From IMG/VR virus record IMGVR_UViG_3300025652_000649, positions 1-21,771 of that record: 21,771 nt of DNA; one strand, 5' to 3'. The position numbers and the translations under genes were made by a program. Position 1 is the stretch's first letter. Each line of letters opens with the position of its first letter. Of the stretch, positions 1 to 6,877 are shown piece after piece. Under the pieces are notes generated by a model. It saw only the letters and a program-made list of their open reading frames with translations, made no database searches and was not told the DNA's origin. Source of the DNA: a virus.

Positions 1-292
1 GCCACCTGTAATCATATAGTTTTAAAAATTCATCATCTATAAGATCAAGTGAGATTGCCCCTATGATTTCGTCTAAACTTGTAACATTATTGTTATCTGG
101 GTGTCTTGTAATGGTAATATCATTACCCATAATGGATTTTTTAATCATACCCGACTGATATACCCCTAAATAGTCAATGTGCTTTCCAGTTAGTGCTTTC
201 CAGTAAGCAGAATATATACATGGATTGCCACTTGATCCTTTACCGTCTATGGATCTCTTGTCGTGTAAAAATCCGAATCTATCAAAGAACAT
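1..292 (-). CDS. Partial phage protein of unknown function (N-terminal 97 codons)
   Basis: An open frame starts at ATG 292 and runs off the left edge, so only the N-terminus is present. Its start overlaps the last 11 nt of the HNH gene, and a GGTGGGGAT ribosome binding site lies just upstream inside that gene. The readable protein starts MFFDRFGFLHDKRS and contains NPCIYSAYWKAL, then ITRHPDNN and SLDEIIGAISL. From memory this layout (NP-x-YSAY, RHP, then S-x-DE-x-x-GA) resembles a group of uncharacterised phage proteins, but I cannot name a family. There is no signal peptide or membrane segment in the visible part. I see no catalytic motif and assign no function. Confidence 0.8.
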   Translation of the reverse strand, partial: MFFDRFGFLHDKRSIDGKGSSGNPCIYSAYWKALTGKHIDYLGVYQSGMIKKSIMGNDITITRHPDNNNVTSLDEIIGAISLDLIDDEFLKLYDYRW

Positions 293-824
293 ATCCCCAC
301 CTTTTTCTGTGTATAACTAAACTAACATACTGAGGGTGTAGGTTATATTTCTTAGCTATCTCGTATTGTTTATGCTTTCCACTTCCCCACATATTTCTTA
401 TGTCTCTTACATTATCCTCTGTTATTTTTGTTTGATGTAACTCAGAGCCAAGCCTCTTTCGCTGTAATCCACTAGCAAAAGCATGTAACTGATTATCTCT
501 ACTAGAGCACCACTCTAAATTCTCTACATTATTATTTTCCTTATTACCGTCAATGTGGTTTATTTCTGGCAAGCCTTTTTTATTATCTAAAAAAGCTATC
601 CCCACAAGCCTGTGTACAGAAAATTTTATATTTTTGCCGTCCGATGATAAAGCAACTCTAACATATCCATTTTTCTCCACTCTCAACTTCATAGGTCTAC
701 CAACTCTTCTACATTTAGACCCTCTATTTCCAAGAACAATTCTATCCAAGCTCTTTACATTGCCCTCATTACTAACCTTATAATAGCCATCGTAACCTTC
801 AATATCCTTCCAAACTTCACCCAT
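282..824 (-). CDS. NUMOD4-HNH homing-type endonuclease with C-terminal HTH
   Basis: Predicted 180-aa free-standing DNA endonuclease. Residues about 3-30 (VWKDIEGYDGYYKVSNEGNV) form a NUMOD4 DNA-binding motif. Residues about 70-115 carry the HNH_3 core, VHRLVGIAF followed by INHIDGNKENN and NLEWCSSRDNQ. The C-terminal 45 residues (ITEDNVRDIRN through AKKYNLHPQYVS) look like a helix-turn-helix that would add target specificity. The architecture matches the second HNH gene at 7481-7972, so the two are likely paralogous mobile genes. Its ribosome binding site, AAAGGATAGATATG, is built from the last codons of the 69-aa gene and falls in a 42-nt direct repeat. Such genes usually spread by homing between phages. 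The cleavage site is unknown, and here it stands between small accessory genes rather than inside an intron. Confidence 0.88.
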   Translation of the reverse strand: MGEVWKDIEGYDGYYKVSNEGNVKSLDRIVLGNRGSKCRRVGRPMKLRVEKNGYVRVALSSDGKNIKFSVHRLVGIAFLDNKKGLPEINHIDGNKENNNVENLEWCSSRDNQLHAFASGLQRKRLGSELHQTKITEDNVRDIRNMWGSGKHKQYEIAKKYNLHPQYVSLVIHRKRWGYVL

Positions 825-863
825 ATCTATCCTTTATCTTTGTTGTATTTAGCTTTGTATTCT
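822..863. repeat. 42-bp direct repeat, copy A
   Basis: This copy matches 1034-1075 at about 39 of 42 positions. On the minus strand it encodes the C-terminal YKAKYNKDKG of the 69-aa gene, its stop codon, and the ribosome binding site and ATG of the downstream HNH gene. Confidence 0.85.
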
Positions 864-1036
864 ATCAATTTATCTTTATCATAGCTGTGCATGACTGTTT
901 CAGTTAAACAATAATCAATAAGATCGTCAGCTTCTTTTAGTTGGGCTTTTAGGTGTTTAATTTCACAGTATTCACAATTAAAAAGCTCTTTAATATCATG
1001 CTCGCAAAACTCACCATTCCTAGTTACAATATTCAT
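827..1036 (-). CDS. Small zinc-ribbon-like plus coiled-coil protein (69 aa)
   Basis: Unknown 69-aa protein. It has an N-terminal Cys/His cluster, FCEHDIKELFNCEYCE (Cys11, His13, Cys20, Cys23), which could bind zinc, followed by a heptad-rich segment LKAQLKEADDLID. Short proteins with a CxH...CxxC knuckle and a coiled coil are common in tailed phages and mostly have no known role. The start follows GATAAGGGATAGATATG, a good ribosome binding site. The segment LKEAD and the end KAKYNKDKG recur in the 77-aa protein at 1548-1781 and in the remnant at 1039-1113, so this looks like one member of a small local family. It ends 2 nt before the HNH gene. Confidence 0.7.
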   Translation of the reverse strand: MNIVTRNGEFCEHDIKELFNCEYCEIKHLKAQLKEADDLIDYCLTETVMHSYDKDKLIEYKAKYNKDKG

Positions 1037-1075
1037 ATCTATCCCTTATCTTTGTTGTATTTAGTTTGGTATTCT
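1034..1075. repeat. 42-bp direct repeat, copy B
   Basis: Second copy of the 822-863 repeat, differing at about three positions. On the minus strand it encodes the end of a gene remnant (YQTKYNKDKG, stop) and supplies the ribosome binding site and ATG of the 69-aa gene. The two copies therefore bracket that gene exactly. Confidence 0.85.
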
Positions 1076-1113
1076 TCGCCTAGCTTAGCGATTTTAACCC
1101 CTCTTTATCTCAT
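1039..1113 (-). pseudogene. Remnant of a paralogue of the 69-aa gene
   Basis: On the minus strand an ATG at 1113 is followed by one codon and then an in-frame TAA. After that the frame is open and reads RGVKIAKLGEEYQTKYNKDKG before a TAG at 1039-1041. The last ten residues match the end of the neighbouring 69-aa protein almost exactly. The leader (TTAGTGAAA, then AAAGAGGGG) resembles the leader of the 121-aa gene at 1509. The best reading is a decayed or truncated duplicate whose 3' end is kept because it provides translation signals for the next gene. A short peptide from a non-canonical start (ATC, preceded by AGAGGGG) cannot be excluded. Confidence 0.5.
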
Positions 1114-1143
1114 TTCACTAATACTATTTAGTTAATCATTGAC

Positions 1144-1509
1144 TTATAAAAAATCACTTTTTTCCTTTAACCAGTCATTTACAATACTATTCGTCTGATC
1201 ATAATGAACTTCTTTCATTTGAGGTATTTTGTATTTGGGAATGACTGGCAGTTTTTTTATTCTTTTGTCTTTTTGTGGATGTAGCCAAAAATCTTTAACC
1301 CATGATTCTTCATTTAAAAACATATTTATAGAAAAATAAACATTGTTTCTTTTGTCTAGTAAGACCTCTACGTCTTTCACTTTACAACAAGTTCTCGTTA
1401 GGCACATTTGCATCGGTATAAACTGTTTAATAGAGTAGTTTTTAATAGCACCATTAGATGTTCTAATTGTAATGAATCTTGCTTGTAGCTCATTTATTTT
1501 TTCAGTCAC
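1144..1509 (-). CDS. Hypothetical phage protein (121 aa)
   Basis: Unknown 121-aa protein, GTG start at 1509. The ribosome binding site AAAAGGATAAATGA sits 7 nt upstream. The nearby ATG at 1513 is in another frame and stops after three codons, so GTG is preferred. The protein is basic and contains three Cys (CLTRTCCK near residues 36-43), an aromatic-rich middle (EESWVKDFWLHPQ) and a charged C-terminus (NDWLKEKSDFL). No family is recognised, and there is no signal peptide or membrane helix. It lies in the accessory cluster between two coiled-coil small genes. Confidence 0.65.
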   Translation of the reverse strand: MTEKINELQARFITIRTSNGAIKNYSIKQFIPMQMCLTRTCCKVKDVEVLLDKRNNVYFSINMFLNEESWVKDFWLHPQKDKRIKKLPVIPKYKIPQMKEVHYDQTNSIVNDWLKEKSDFL

Positions 1510-1547
1510 TCATTTATCCTTTTCCTTGTTTCACTAAATCTCATTAT

Positions 1548-1781
1548 CTAATCATTGTATTTATTGCGATACCAAAATATTAGTTCAGTTATTTCTTTAT
1601 CTGGATTGTCGTTTACCTTAATATATTCAAGAGCGTCATTAAAAATATCCTCTGCATCAGCTACTTGCTGTTTAAGAGATTGGATTGAAGTGTCAGCCTC
1701 TTTTAATTGTGTTTCTAATTTTTCGTACTTAGATAATAAAACAAACTCGTTATCCTCATGATATAAATCAACATCCTTCAT
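1548..1781 (-). CDS. Small coiled-coil protein (77 aa)
   Basis: Unknown 77-aa acidic protein that is mostly helical. Residues about 18-50 (YEKLETQLKEADTSIQSLKQ and onward) form heptads typical of a coiled coil, and the C-terminus ends in WYRNKYND. The LxxQLKEAD block and the terminal KYN are shared with the 69-aa protein at 827-1036, suggesting duplication and divergence. The start follows a good AAAGGATAAATATG signal. It is the first gene after the 243-nt non-coding region and so may be the promoter-proximal gene of this accessory cluster. Confidence 0.7.
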   Translation of the reverse strand: MKDVDLYHEDNEFVLLSKYEKLETQLKEADTSIQSLKQQVADAEDIFNDALEYIKVNDNPDKEITELIFWYRNKYND

Positions 1782-2024
1782 ATTTATCCTTTATTGTTTC
1801 TATAGTAGGCATTATCGTATCTAATCTAATACTAAAACCTACAATTTGATAGCTATCTCTAGTAAACTGTTTGAAACGGCGGTTTTAGTATCTAATTAAA
1901 CCCCCTATGTAATGTTATGTACTCAATACACCCTCAAGAAGCACTCACTGAGTGTATATAATTACATTGTTTATATTCCTTATAATGTATCTAAACTGCG
2001 AATAAATACATTACACTGAATAGT
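1782..2024. promoter_or_regulatory. Non-coding region with nested inverted repeats and GTATCTAA repeats
   Basis: This is 243 nt without a gene. It holds an 11-bp inverted repeat, ATACTAAAACC (1829-1839) and GGTTTTAGTAT (1881-1891). Inside it is a 10-bp palindrome, GATAGCTATC (1848-1857). A second hairpin is ATGTAAT (1907-1913) with ATTACAT (1961-1967), enclosing TACAC/GTGTA and the near-palindrome CACTCACTGAGTG. The octamer GTATCTAA occurs three times (1817, 1888, 1987). There is no hairpin with a T-run that would make a clear terminator. It probably separates the replication operon from the accessory cluster and holds a promoter, an operator or an origin-like element. The function is inferred only. 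Confidence 0.5.
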
Positions 2025-2579
2025 TTATTCTCTAAGACTTGGCATATTATCAACTGCTCGTCCTGCCTCGTCTGCGGCTTCTTGCTGTTGCTTCGTAGCT
2101 TCTGCTACTTTCATATCTATAAAATACCTGTGCTTATCTTCAAAACCAATAGAGTCAATATACTTCAGGGTCCACTTATGTCTAAAGTCTAACTCTGCAT
2201 GATTTCTTAACACTTCTTCTTGATCGTCTATCATAGATCTGAATTGGTCATAGAACTTCTCATAGTTATCGGTAATAGATTTTAAGTATGGGTAGAAAGC
2301 TTTCCAAAACAACTGTACTGCTTGCAAGTTAGTCATACCTCTATAGAATCCGCATCCTGTAGAAAGCACGAAATCCATGTGAGTATAGTCTACTCCGTCT
2401 ACTTCCTTATCAAATAAGATAGCCTTTTTCTCTATGGCCATCTGGTATCTAGTCATCTTAGCTTCATCAAAAGTTCCCTTAAGATCTAGCCCACCTTCTC
2501 CGCCTGAAGTTCTTTGAGTAAGCTTCTCGCCTAGCCCTAAGTCATCCTCCATACGTTTCTTCTTTCCAAATAATCCCAT
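2025..2579 (-). CDS. Hypothetical phage protein (184 aa)
   Basis: Unknown 184-aa protein. The N-terminus, MGLFGKKKRMEDD, is short and basic, followed by a Gly-rich linker (TSGGEGGLDLKG). Residues about 40-170 look all-helical with many aromatic residues (VQLFWKAFYPYLK, FRHKWTLKYIDSIG), and the end (EATKQQQEAADEAGR) is a charged helix. It has no signal peptide. Its start overlaps the stop of the metzincin-like gene as TAATG, so the two are translationally coupled and probably work in the same process. It is the last gene of the long replication operon before the 243-nt non-coding gap. No family is recognised. Confidence 0.75.
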   Translation of the reverse strand: MGLFGKKKRMEDDLGLGEKLTQRTSGGEGGLDLKGTFDEAKMTRYQMAIEKKAILFDKEVDGVDYTHMDFVLSTGCGFYRGMTNLQAVQLFWKAFYPYLKSITDNYEKFYDQFRSMIDDQEEVLRNHAELDFRHKWTLKYIDSIGFEDKHRYFIDMKVAEATKQQQEAADEAGRAVDNMPSLRE

Positions 2580-3136
2580 TATAATATCCTTCCAAAAAAT
2601 CTCTTAACTCTCGTCCATAAAGATCTCTTGTATTTAAAGTTGATTGTTGATTCTAGTCCTAGTCTCTTCTTAATTCTGTCCCTAACCATATACCCAAACT
2701 TATAGGTAACTGAATCCCTATTAGCTTTGGGGTGCCCTAGACCTTGATTATGTAAACCTTCGTGCGCGATATTCCCACCGATGTCTCCAAGATCAAAACC
2801 TTTGAATACGTTTCTATTTATCCAAGTGTACCAAGTACTAGGTGTTGTATAACCTACAACTGATCTCCAAGAATAATAAAACTCCACTAAAACGTCCAAG
2901 ATCTTGTCTTCATGGTGGTCAAATACTGTAGATCCACCAAGGACCATTTCTTTGAACTCTTTGAAGTTCTGATCTCCTAACTTCTTATTTTCCCAAGTAT
3001 TATAAACCATAGCTACGTCATACCAAAATTCATCAGAGTTAAGCTCAATTTCTACCTGTCTCGCCGCCGCCCTAAATGCCTTGGCTTCTGCATTGGTCGC
3101 TTTCTTAACTTCGTGTACTTTTACTTTAAAGGTCAT
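2579..3136 (-). CDS. Putative metzincin-type zinc metallopeptidase (185 aa)
   Basis: Predicted zinc-dependent peptidase. It carries a complete HExxHxxGxxH signature: His125-Glu126-x-x-His129-x-x-Gly132-x-x-His135 (HEGLHNQGLGH). In metzincins the three His bind zinc and the Glu activates water. A possible Met-turn follows in KFGYMV about 10 residues later, closer than in most families. The upstream half is aromatic and helical, and the C-terminus is strongly basic (KRSLWTRVKRFFGRIL). There is no signal peptide, so it would act in the infected cell or be carried in virions. I chose ATG 3136, which has AAAGGA 9 nt upstream. The TTG at 3145 abuts the same AGGA and cannot use it. It overlaps the HTH gene upstream by 4 nt. 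The substrate is unknown. The motif is exact, but the enzymatic role is inferred from it alone. Confidence 0.72.
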   Translation of the reverse strand: MTFKVKVHEVKKATNAEAKAFRAAARQVEIELNSDEFWYDVAMVYNTWENKKLGDQNFKEFKEMVLGGSTVFDHHEDKILDVLVEFYYSWRSVVGYTTPSTWYTWINRNVFKGFDLGDIGGNIAHEGLHNQGLGHPKANRDSVTYKFGYMVRDRIKKRLGLESTINFKYKRSLWTRVKRFFGRIL

Positions 3137-3354
3137 AGAAACCAATCCTTTAAGCCTACCTTTCCTTTGGTGGCTTTATAAACCTTGTAAGCATTGGAAA
3201 GTGAAGGGAGGACCCTCCCTAACTTATATAAACTTAGCGTTCTAAAGTTAATTCCGGTCCTCTTCTCCATGTCTTTCAAGGTGACATCATTAATATTAAG
3301 GTAATTTTTAAAATTCAAAGTCCGAAGCCTCGTCACCGCCTGTAGCGTTTTCAT
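3133..3354 (-). CDS. Small Cro/XRE-like helix-turn-helix protein
   Basis: Predicted DNA-binding regulator. Residues about 23-60 (VTLKDMEKRTGINFRTLSLY, then KLGRVLPSLSNAYKV) match the XRE/Cro five-helix pattern: Thr-Leu-x-x-Met, Gly at the turn, Ser-x-Tyr in the recognition helix, and PSL before the fourth helix. It starts inside the ssDNA-binding protein gene. ATG 3354 has no good ribosome binding site. A TTG at 3318, preceded by GAGG and overlapping only the SSB stop, would trim 12 residues without touching the HTH and may be the true start. It overlaps the metzincin gene by 4 nt. It could repress early genes or modulate the operon it lies in. Confidence 0.7.
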   Translation of the reverse strand: MKTLQAVTRLRTLNFKNYLNINDVTLKDMEKRTGINFRTLSLYKLGRVLPSLSNAYKVYKATKGKVGLKDWFL

Positions 3355-3916
3355 TAGTTTCTGAAACTTCTACCGCTACATCAAAAGCAGTTTCTTCAAA
3401 GTAACTATCTGAAGTAGGCGCAGTATAAAATGCTTCATCAGCTTTAATAAATTGAATCCCGTCAAAGTTAACTTTAACACCTTTCTTCCCTTGGTACTCC
3501 CAAGCAAAAAATGAGATTACTGCTCTTGCATGATCTCCGGCTTTTAAGTCTCCATCGATTAACTTTTCAAGTTTCCCGTCTGGTCCTCTATTAGATCCGT
3601 AAACTTCTGGCGGTCCAAAAGTTCCATTTCTGTCCATATTCATAACTAACATATTTCCGTCTAGAAAATCTACTTTGTTGTCATCAGCGTCTACCGCTTT
3701 AACTCCCCAACTAAACTTTTTAGATTTGATGTCCTCTTCCTTAAATTTCAATTTAGCGCACTCTAACATTCCTGCTTTAAGTGCTTTAAGGTCCTGTGAT
3801 TTATCAAAGATTAAAGCCCCTGAAAATCTGTCCTTGTCTCCGCCACTTACGAAAAGGTTTTTGATAAAAGCTAATCTACCTGTTGGACTTACCATTGTTT
3901 TTCTTTCTTCACTCAT
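3308..3916 (-). CDS. DUF2815/T7 gp2.5-like ssDNA-binding protein
   Basis: Predicted replication and recombination ssDNA-binding protein (202 aa). It has the OB-fold-like pattern of the DUF2815 family: an N-terminal SPTGRLAFIKNLFV strand, a KFSWG/GNMLVMNM middle block, and LKAGDHARAVISFFAWEY with GVKVNFDGIQFIK near the C-terminus. The last 25 residues are acidic and end SDFEF, like the tails of bacterial SSB and T7 gp2.5, which bind partner proteins through acidic residues and a terminal Phe. It has an excellent AGGAG 8 nt before ATG and lies just after the RecB-like nuclease. This grouping (DUF2800, DUF2815, polA, SF3 helicase) is a common phage replication module. Confidence 0.8.
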   Translation of the reverse strand: MSEERKTMVSPTGRLAFIKNLFVSGGDKDRFSGALIFDKSQDLKALKAGMLECAKLKFKEEDIKSKKFSWGVKAVDADDNKVDFLDGNMLVMNMDRNGTFGPPEVYGSNRGPDGKLEKLIDGDLKAGDHARAVISFFAWEYQGKKGVKVNFDGIQFIKADEAFYTAPTSDSYFEETAFDVAVEVSETNENATGGDEASDFEF

Positions 3917-3926
3917 TTTGATTCTC

Positions 3927-5138
3927 CTAGAATTCTAGCTGACTATAGTCAATAGCTACGTTAGTATCTGCGTCATCAAACATATCAGACGCGGTTTTTA
4001 TTACAATTTCTTTTCTCTTATCGCTAGTAACTGCGATAGTTGTTCCTGTATCTGGCTTCACGAAAAATGCTTCTGATTCTTTCTTACCTACTAGTTTCTC
4101 TAGGGCAATTACACCTAAAAGTTTTCTAGGTACATATAAAGCGTCCCCGAATGTATCTTCAAATTGAAGCTTGAACTCGGATTCATTTTCTACTTTCCTA
4201 TTCGACTTTCTAGCTACTAGTTTATAGCCTTCAACTTCTTCACCTTTCTGTAACTTAGAATGGGCATAACTAGCCACGGATTTAAACCAATCTGTTATTA
4301 ACTTTTCATGCTTTAAGATCTTTACTATTTGATCTCCACTCATACCTACAACTTCAGGAAGTACTGGCTTTGATTCTACTGGCATTGTATCAAATTTGTT
4401 TTGCACTAAGTCCTCCAACTCTGATTTAAGCTTAGGACAAACTGCCTTGGCTTTACACCACTTGCAATGATCCCCTGAACTTATATCTGGTTTTTTAGAG
4501 TATACTTTCTTGACTCCTGCTTTAAGTATTTTTTCATACTTGAGAAGTTCTTTAATCGATATACTCCACTCGTCATACTCTCCGCCCTCTATTCTCGGTT
4601 GGACGATAACAAGTTTAACAGTCTTAAAATCATAAATATGATCGAACTCATAGTAAGCCCCAAGCGCATATATAATCATTTGAATGTTTTCTTTAGCTAG
4701 TACATTTAATCCTGCACCATACTTGAAGTCAACAATAACCATTTCTTTATTCTCAATACCAAACGCGCAAAAGTCGTTAGATCCAAACATGTCTTTATGA
4801 ATCTTAGGCATTGAAAATCTTTGTTCTACAAACGTGTCGTAACCACTGTCTTCATTAGTGTATTTCTCCATAGCGTTTAAATAGTATTGAACAAAGGGCT
4901 TCATTTCACTTGGAACTACCTTGCCTTGGAACTCTGTAACTTCATCAGCAGTTAAATTCTGCTCTAGACAATGCTCAGATAATTCATGGGCGTAGGTCCC
5001 TTCTTCTGCGAAGCTACTTGAACTCTCTTCTATTCCGCGCGATAAAGAAACTGAAGCCGGACATCCTAGCCATCTTGAAGCTGAACTTGCTCCAATCTCA
5101 CTATGCGCTCTCTCTCCATGATCTATTACCTCTGACAT
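3927..5138 (-). CDS. DUF2800-like PD-(D/E)XK (RecB/Cas4-type) nuclease
   Basis: Predicted 403-aa exonuclease of the RecB/AddB/Cas4 fold. The N-terminus has SASRWLGCPASVSLS, whose Cys is normally the first Fe-S ligand. EEGTYAHELSEHC follows with a conserved His. The nuclease core is NDFCAFGIENKEMVIVDFKY (Asp, Asp, Lys), followed by NIQMIIYALGAYYEF. The remaining Fe-S cysteines are in HCKWCKAKAVCPKL. It would resect double-stranded ends for recombination in concert with the ssDNA-binding protein encoded just downstream. Start ATG 5138 overlaps the end of the 146-aa gene by one base. Its C-terminus, DYSQLEF, belongs to the shared tail pattern described in the findings. Confidence 0.85.
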   Translation of the reverse strand: MSEVIDHGERAHSEIGASSASRWLGCPASVSLSRGIEESSSSFAEEGTYAHELSEHCLEQNLTADEVTEFQGKVVPSEMKPFVQYYLNAMEKYTNEDSGYDTFVEQRFSMPKIHKDMFGSNDFCAFGIENKEMVIVDFKYGAGLNVLAKENIQMIIYALGAYYEFDHIYDFKTVKLVIVQPRIEGGEYDEWSISIKELLKYEKILKAGVKKVYSKKPDISSGDHCKWCKAKAVCPKLKSELEDLVQNKFDTMPVESKPVLPEVVGMSGDQIVKILKHEKLITDWFKSVASYAHSKLQKGEEVEGYKLVARKSNRKVENESEFKLQFEDTFGDALYVPRKLLGVIALEKLVGKKESEAFFVKPDTGTTIAVTSDKRKEIVIKTASDMFDDADTNVAIDYSQLEF

Positions 5139-5578
5139 TATACGGCCAACGCTTTAACAAGCTTTCCGTAAAGTTTTGCATCTACTTCAGCTAGTTTCTT
5201 TTTACCTGTAACATCGTGAAGTACTTCAACTGCCATTTCTTTAGAATCTTTAGCTTCTGCATAAGATCTCATAGCGTTTAAAACTTCTTCTTTAGTAACT
5301 ATTACTACTTCTTTTTTAACTGCGAGCTTTCTTGTTCTCTTAGTCTTCTCAGCTTCAACAACTTCAGCTACTACAACTTCTTTAACTACTTCTTTAGTTT
5401 TAACTGTAGCTTTTGCTTCTGTCTTTAAACCAAGCGCAATGGCTACTAATCTCTGAGCTTCAGCTATTGCAATGTTAGCGCAATCTCCTTCCACTAGAGC
5501 TATTTCTGCCATACTTTCTTTTTTCTCATAGTTTCCCATGTTTCTTACTTGTAAATAACTAACTTTTGATACTTGCAT
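5138..5578 (-). CDS. Lys/Glu/Val-rich phage protein with helical C-terminal domain
   Basis: Unknown 146-aa protein. The N-terminus (VSYLQVRNMGNYEKKE) resembles a short motif found near the start of many small phage replication-region proteins. The middle (residues about 55-95) is a low-complexity Lys/Glu/Val linker. The C-terminal 50 residues (EEVLNAMRSYAEAKDSKEMA, then LAEVDAKLYGKLVKAL) form a compact helical domain. Similar helical ends occur in phage proteins next to SSB or recombinase genes, which suggests an accessory role in recombination. It begins inside the SNF2 gene (20-nt overlap) and ends one base into the nuclease gene, so the three are coupled. The function is not established. 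Confidence 0.7.
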   Translation of the reverse strand: MQVSKVSYLQVRNMGNYEKKESMAEIALVEGDCANIAIAEAQRLVAIALGLKTEAKATVKTKEVVKEVVVAEVVEAEKTKRTRKLAVKKEVVIVTKEEVLNAMRSYAEAKDSKEMAVEVLHDVTGKKKLAEVDAKLYGKLVKALAV

Positions 5579-6863
5579 TTTTGTCTCCTTGAATGACTTT
5601 ATTTATATCACTTTGCTTCTCAGCAAGGTTCATACTTATTTTCTTTGCTACTGAACTCCCAAACATCTTATGAACTACACAAGATCTTGTTTGCCCTATC
5701 CTGTGAAACCTTTTAAGAAGCTGACTCATGTGAGAAGCGTCCCAAGGTTCATCATTTAAAACCATATTCCTACTTGCTGTTAAAGTTATCCCTGTACTCG
5801 CCGCTCCTACACTACATAGAATTGCGTCTAGTTCATTAGCTTGGAAAGCTTTAACATAAGCATGTCTTACTTCAACTTTAGTTCTACCTGTTATAACTGC
5901 TACTTTAAATTTCTTGTTAAGCTTCTTCTCAATAACATCAAGGGGTGCAATATGGTCAGAGAATACAATAACTGGACCCTCTCCCGATTTGATGATATCC
6001 CGAACATAATCCGCAGTAAATGAAGCGACATTTTTAGCGGAACTAGCTTTAGCCGTAATATCAAAACTTTCACCTTTAACGTGTGCTTGGTACGCCTTAT
6101 CCAATTTTTCATCATGCTTATAGCTCACTTGTACTGGCTTAAATATAAGAGGGGGTAGCGTCAATACTTTTGAAGCTAGTCTTCTTATTAGTTTATGTTT
6201 CATAAATAGCTTAAGTTCTTCTTCGTTCCTAATGCCACTATATTTTTTGACAGTTTTATAAAACGTCCCTGTCTTGCTCGTTACTTTAACCTTCATTTGG
6301 TACTCATTAGCAAAGTGTTTATTGAAGGCTTCTTGTGTCTTGAACTTATCAGTTATCAGACGTCCATTATTTTTAATAGGAGAGTAAGAACAAAGGACCA
6401 ATAGAGAATAGAAATCTGTTACTCTATTCCTAATTGGCGTCCCTGTTAATAATAGTAATCTCTCCGGTAAATACTTTCTTATCATCCTGTGTGCGTATGT
6501 TGTTCTCTGCGCATCCAAGTGAATTAGATAGTGAGCTTCATCTATAATAATCATATCGGCTTTCATGAATAACTCTGTACATTTATAGATATTTTCATAG
6601 TTAACAATATTAATCTTAGATGGTTTAAGTCCAACTGTTACACTAGTTTCATCAGTAAACTTCTCGTATTCATCTTTCCAATTAAGTTTAAGCGTAGCAG
6701 GACAAATAACTAGGCAAGTAAGATCTGAAGCTTGCTGTACAGCAATGGCTTCTAATGTCTTGCCAAGCCCTTGTTCATCAGCACAAATAGCATAGTTATG
6801 AGCTAACATAAACTGGATTGCCTTTGGTTGATGGTCCATAATTTCTATTTCGTTTCTAATCAT
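5559..6863 (-). CDS. SNF2-family DEAD/DEAH-box helicase
   Basis: Predicted ATP-dependent DNA translocase (434 aa). Motifs are in order: a Q-like start (DHQPKAIQFML), Walker A ADEQGLGKT at about residues 28-36, motif Ia CPATLKLNW, Walker B IIIDEAHYL near 107, motif III LLLTGTPIRNR near 140, motif V GAASTGITLTAS near 358 and motif VI QLLKRFHRIGQT near 386. The length is that of compact phage SNF2 proteins without the long insertions of chromatin remodellers. Phage members are thought to remodel DNA-protein complexes in replication or recombination; here it is coupled to the RecB-like nuclease and SSB. The start at 6863 lies just downstream of the tRNA-like element. The C-terminus (KNASIKS) lacks the shared Phe tail. 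Confidence 0.93.
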   Translation of the reverse strand: MIRNEIEIMDHQPKAIQFMLAHNYAICADEQGLGKTLEAIAVQQASDLTCLVICPATLKLNWKDEYEKFTDETSVTVGLKPSKINIVNYENIYKCTELFMKADMIIIDEAHYLIHLDAQRTTYAHRMIRKYLPERLLLLTGTPIRNRVTDFYSLLVLCSYSPIKNNGRLITDKFKTQEAFNKHFANEYQMKVKVTSKTGTFYKTVKKYSGIRNEEELKLFMKHKLIRRLASKVLTLPPLIFKPVQVSYKHDEKLDKAYQAHVKGESFDITAKASSAKNVASFTADYVRDIIKSGEGPVIVFSDHIAPLDVIEKKLNKKFKVAVITGRTKVEVRHAYVKAFQANELDAILCSVGAASTGITLTASRNMVLNDEPWDASHMSQLLKRFHRIGQTRSCVVHKMFGSSVAKKISMNLAEKQSDINKVIQGDKNASIKS

Positions 6864-6877
6864 TTAATTCCTAAAAG

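Noticed and set aside
3137-3145. TTG start for the metzincin gene
   Set aside because: The TTG directly abuts AAAGGA, leaving no spacing; ATG 3136 has proper spacing.
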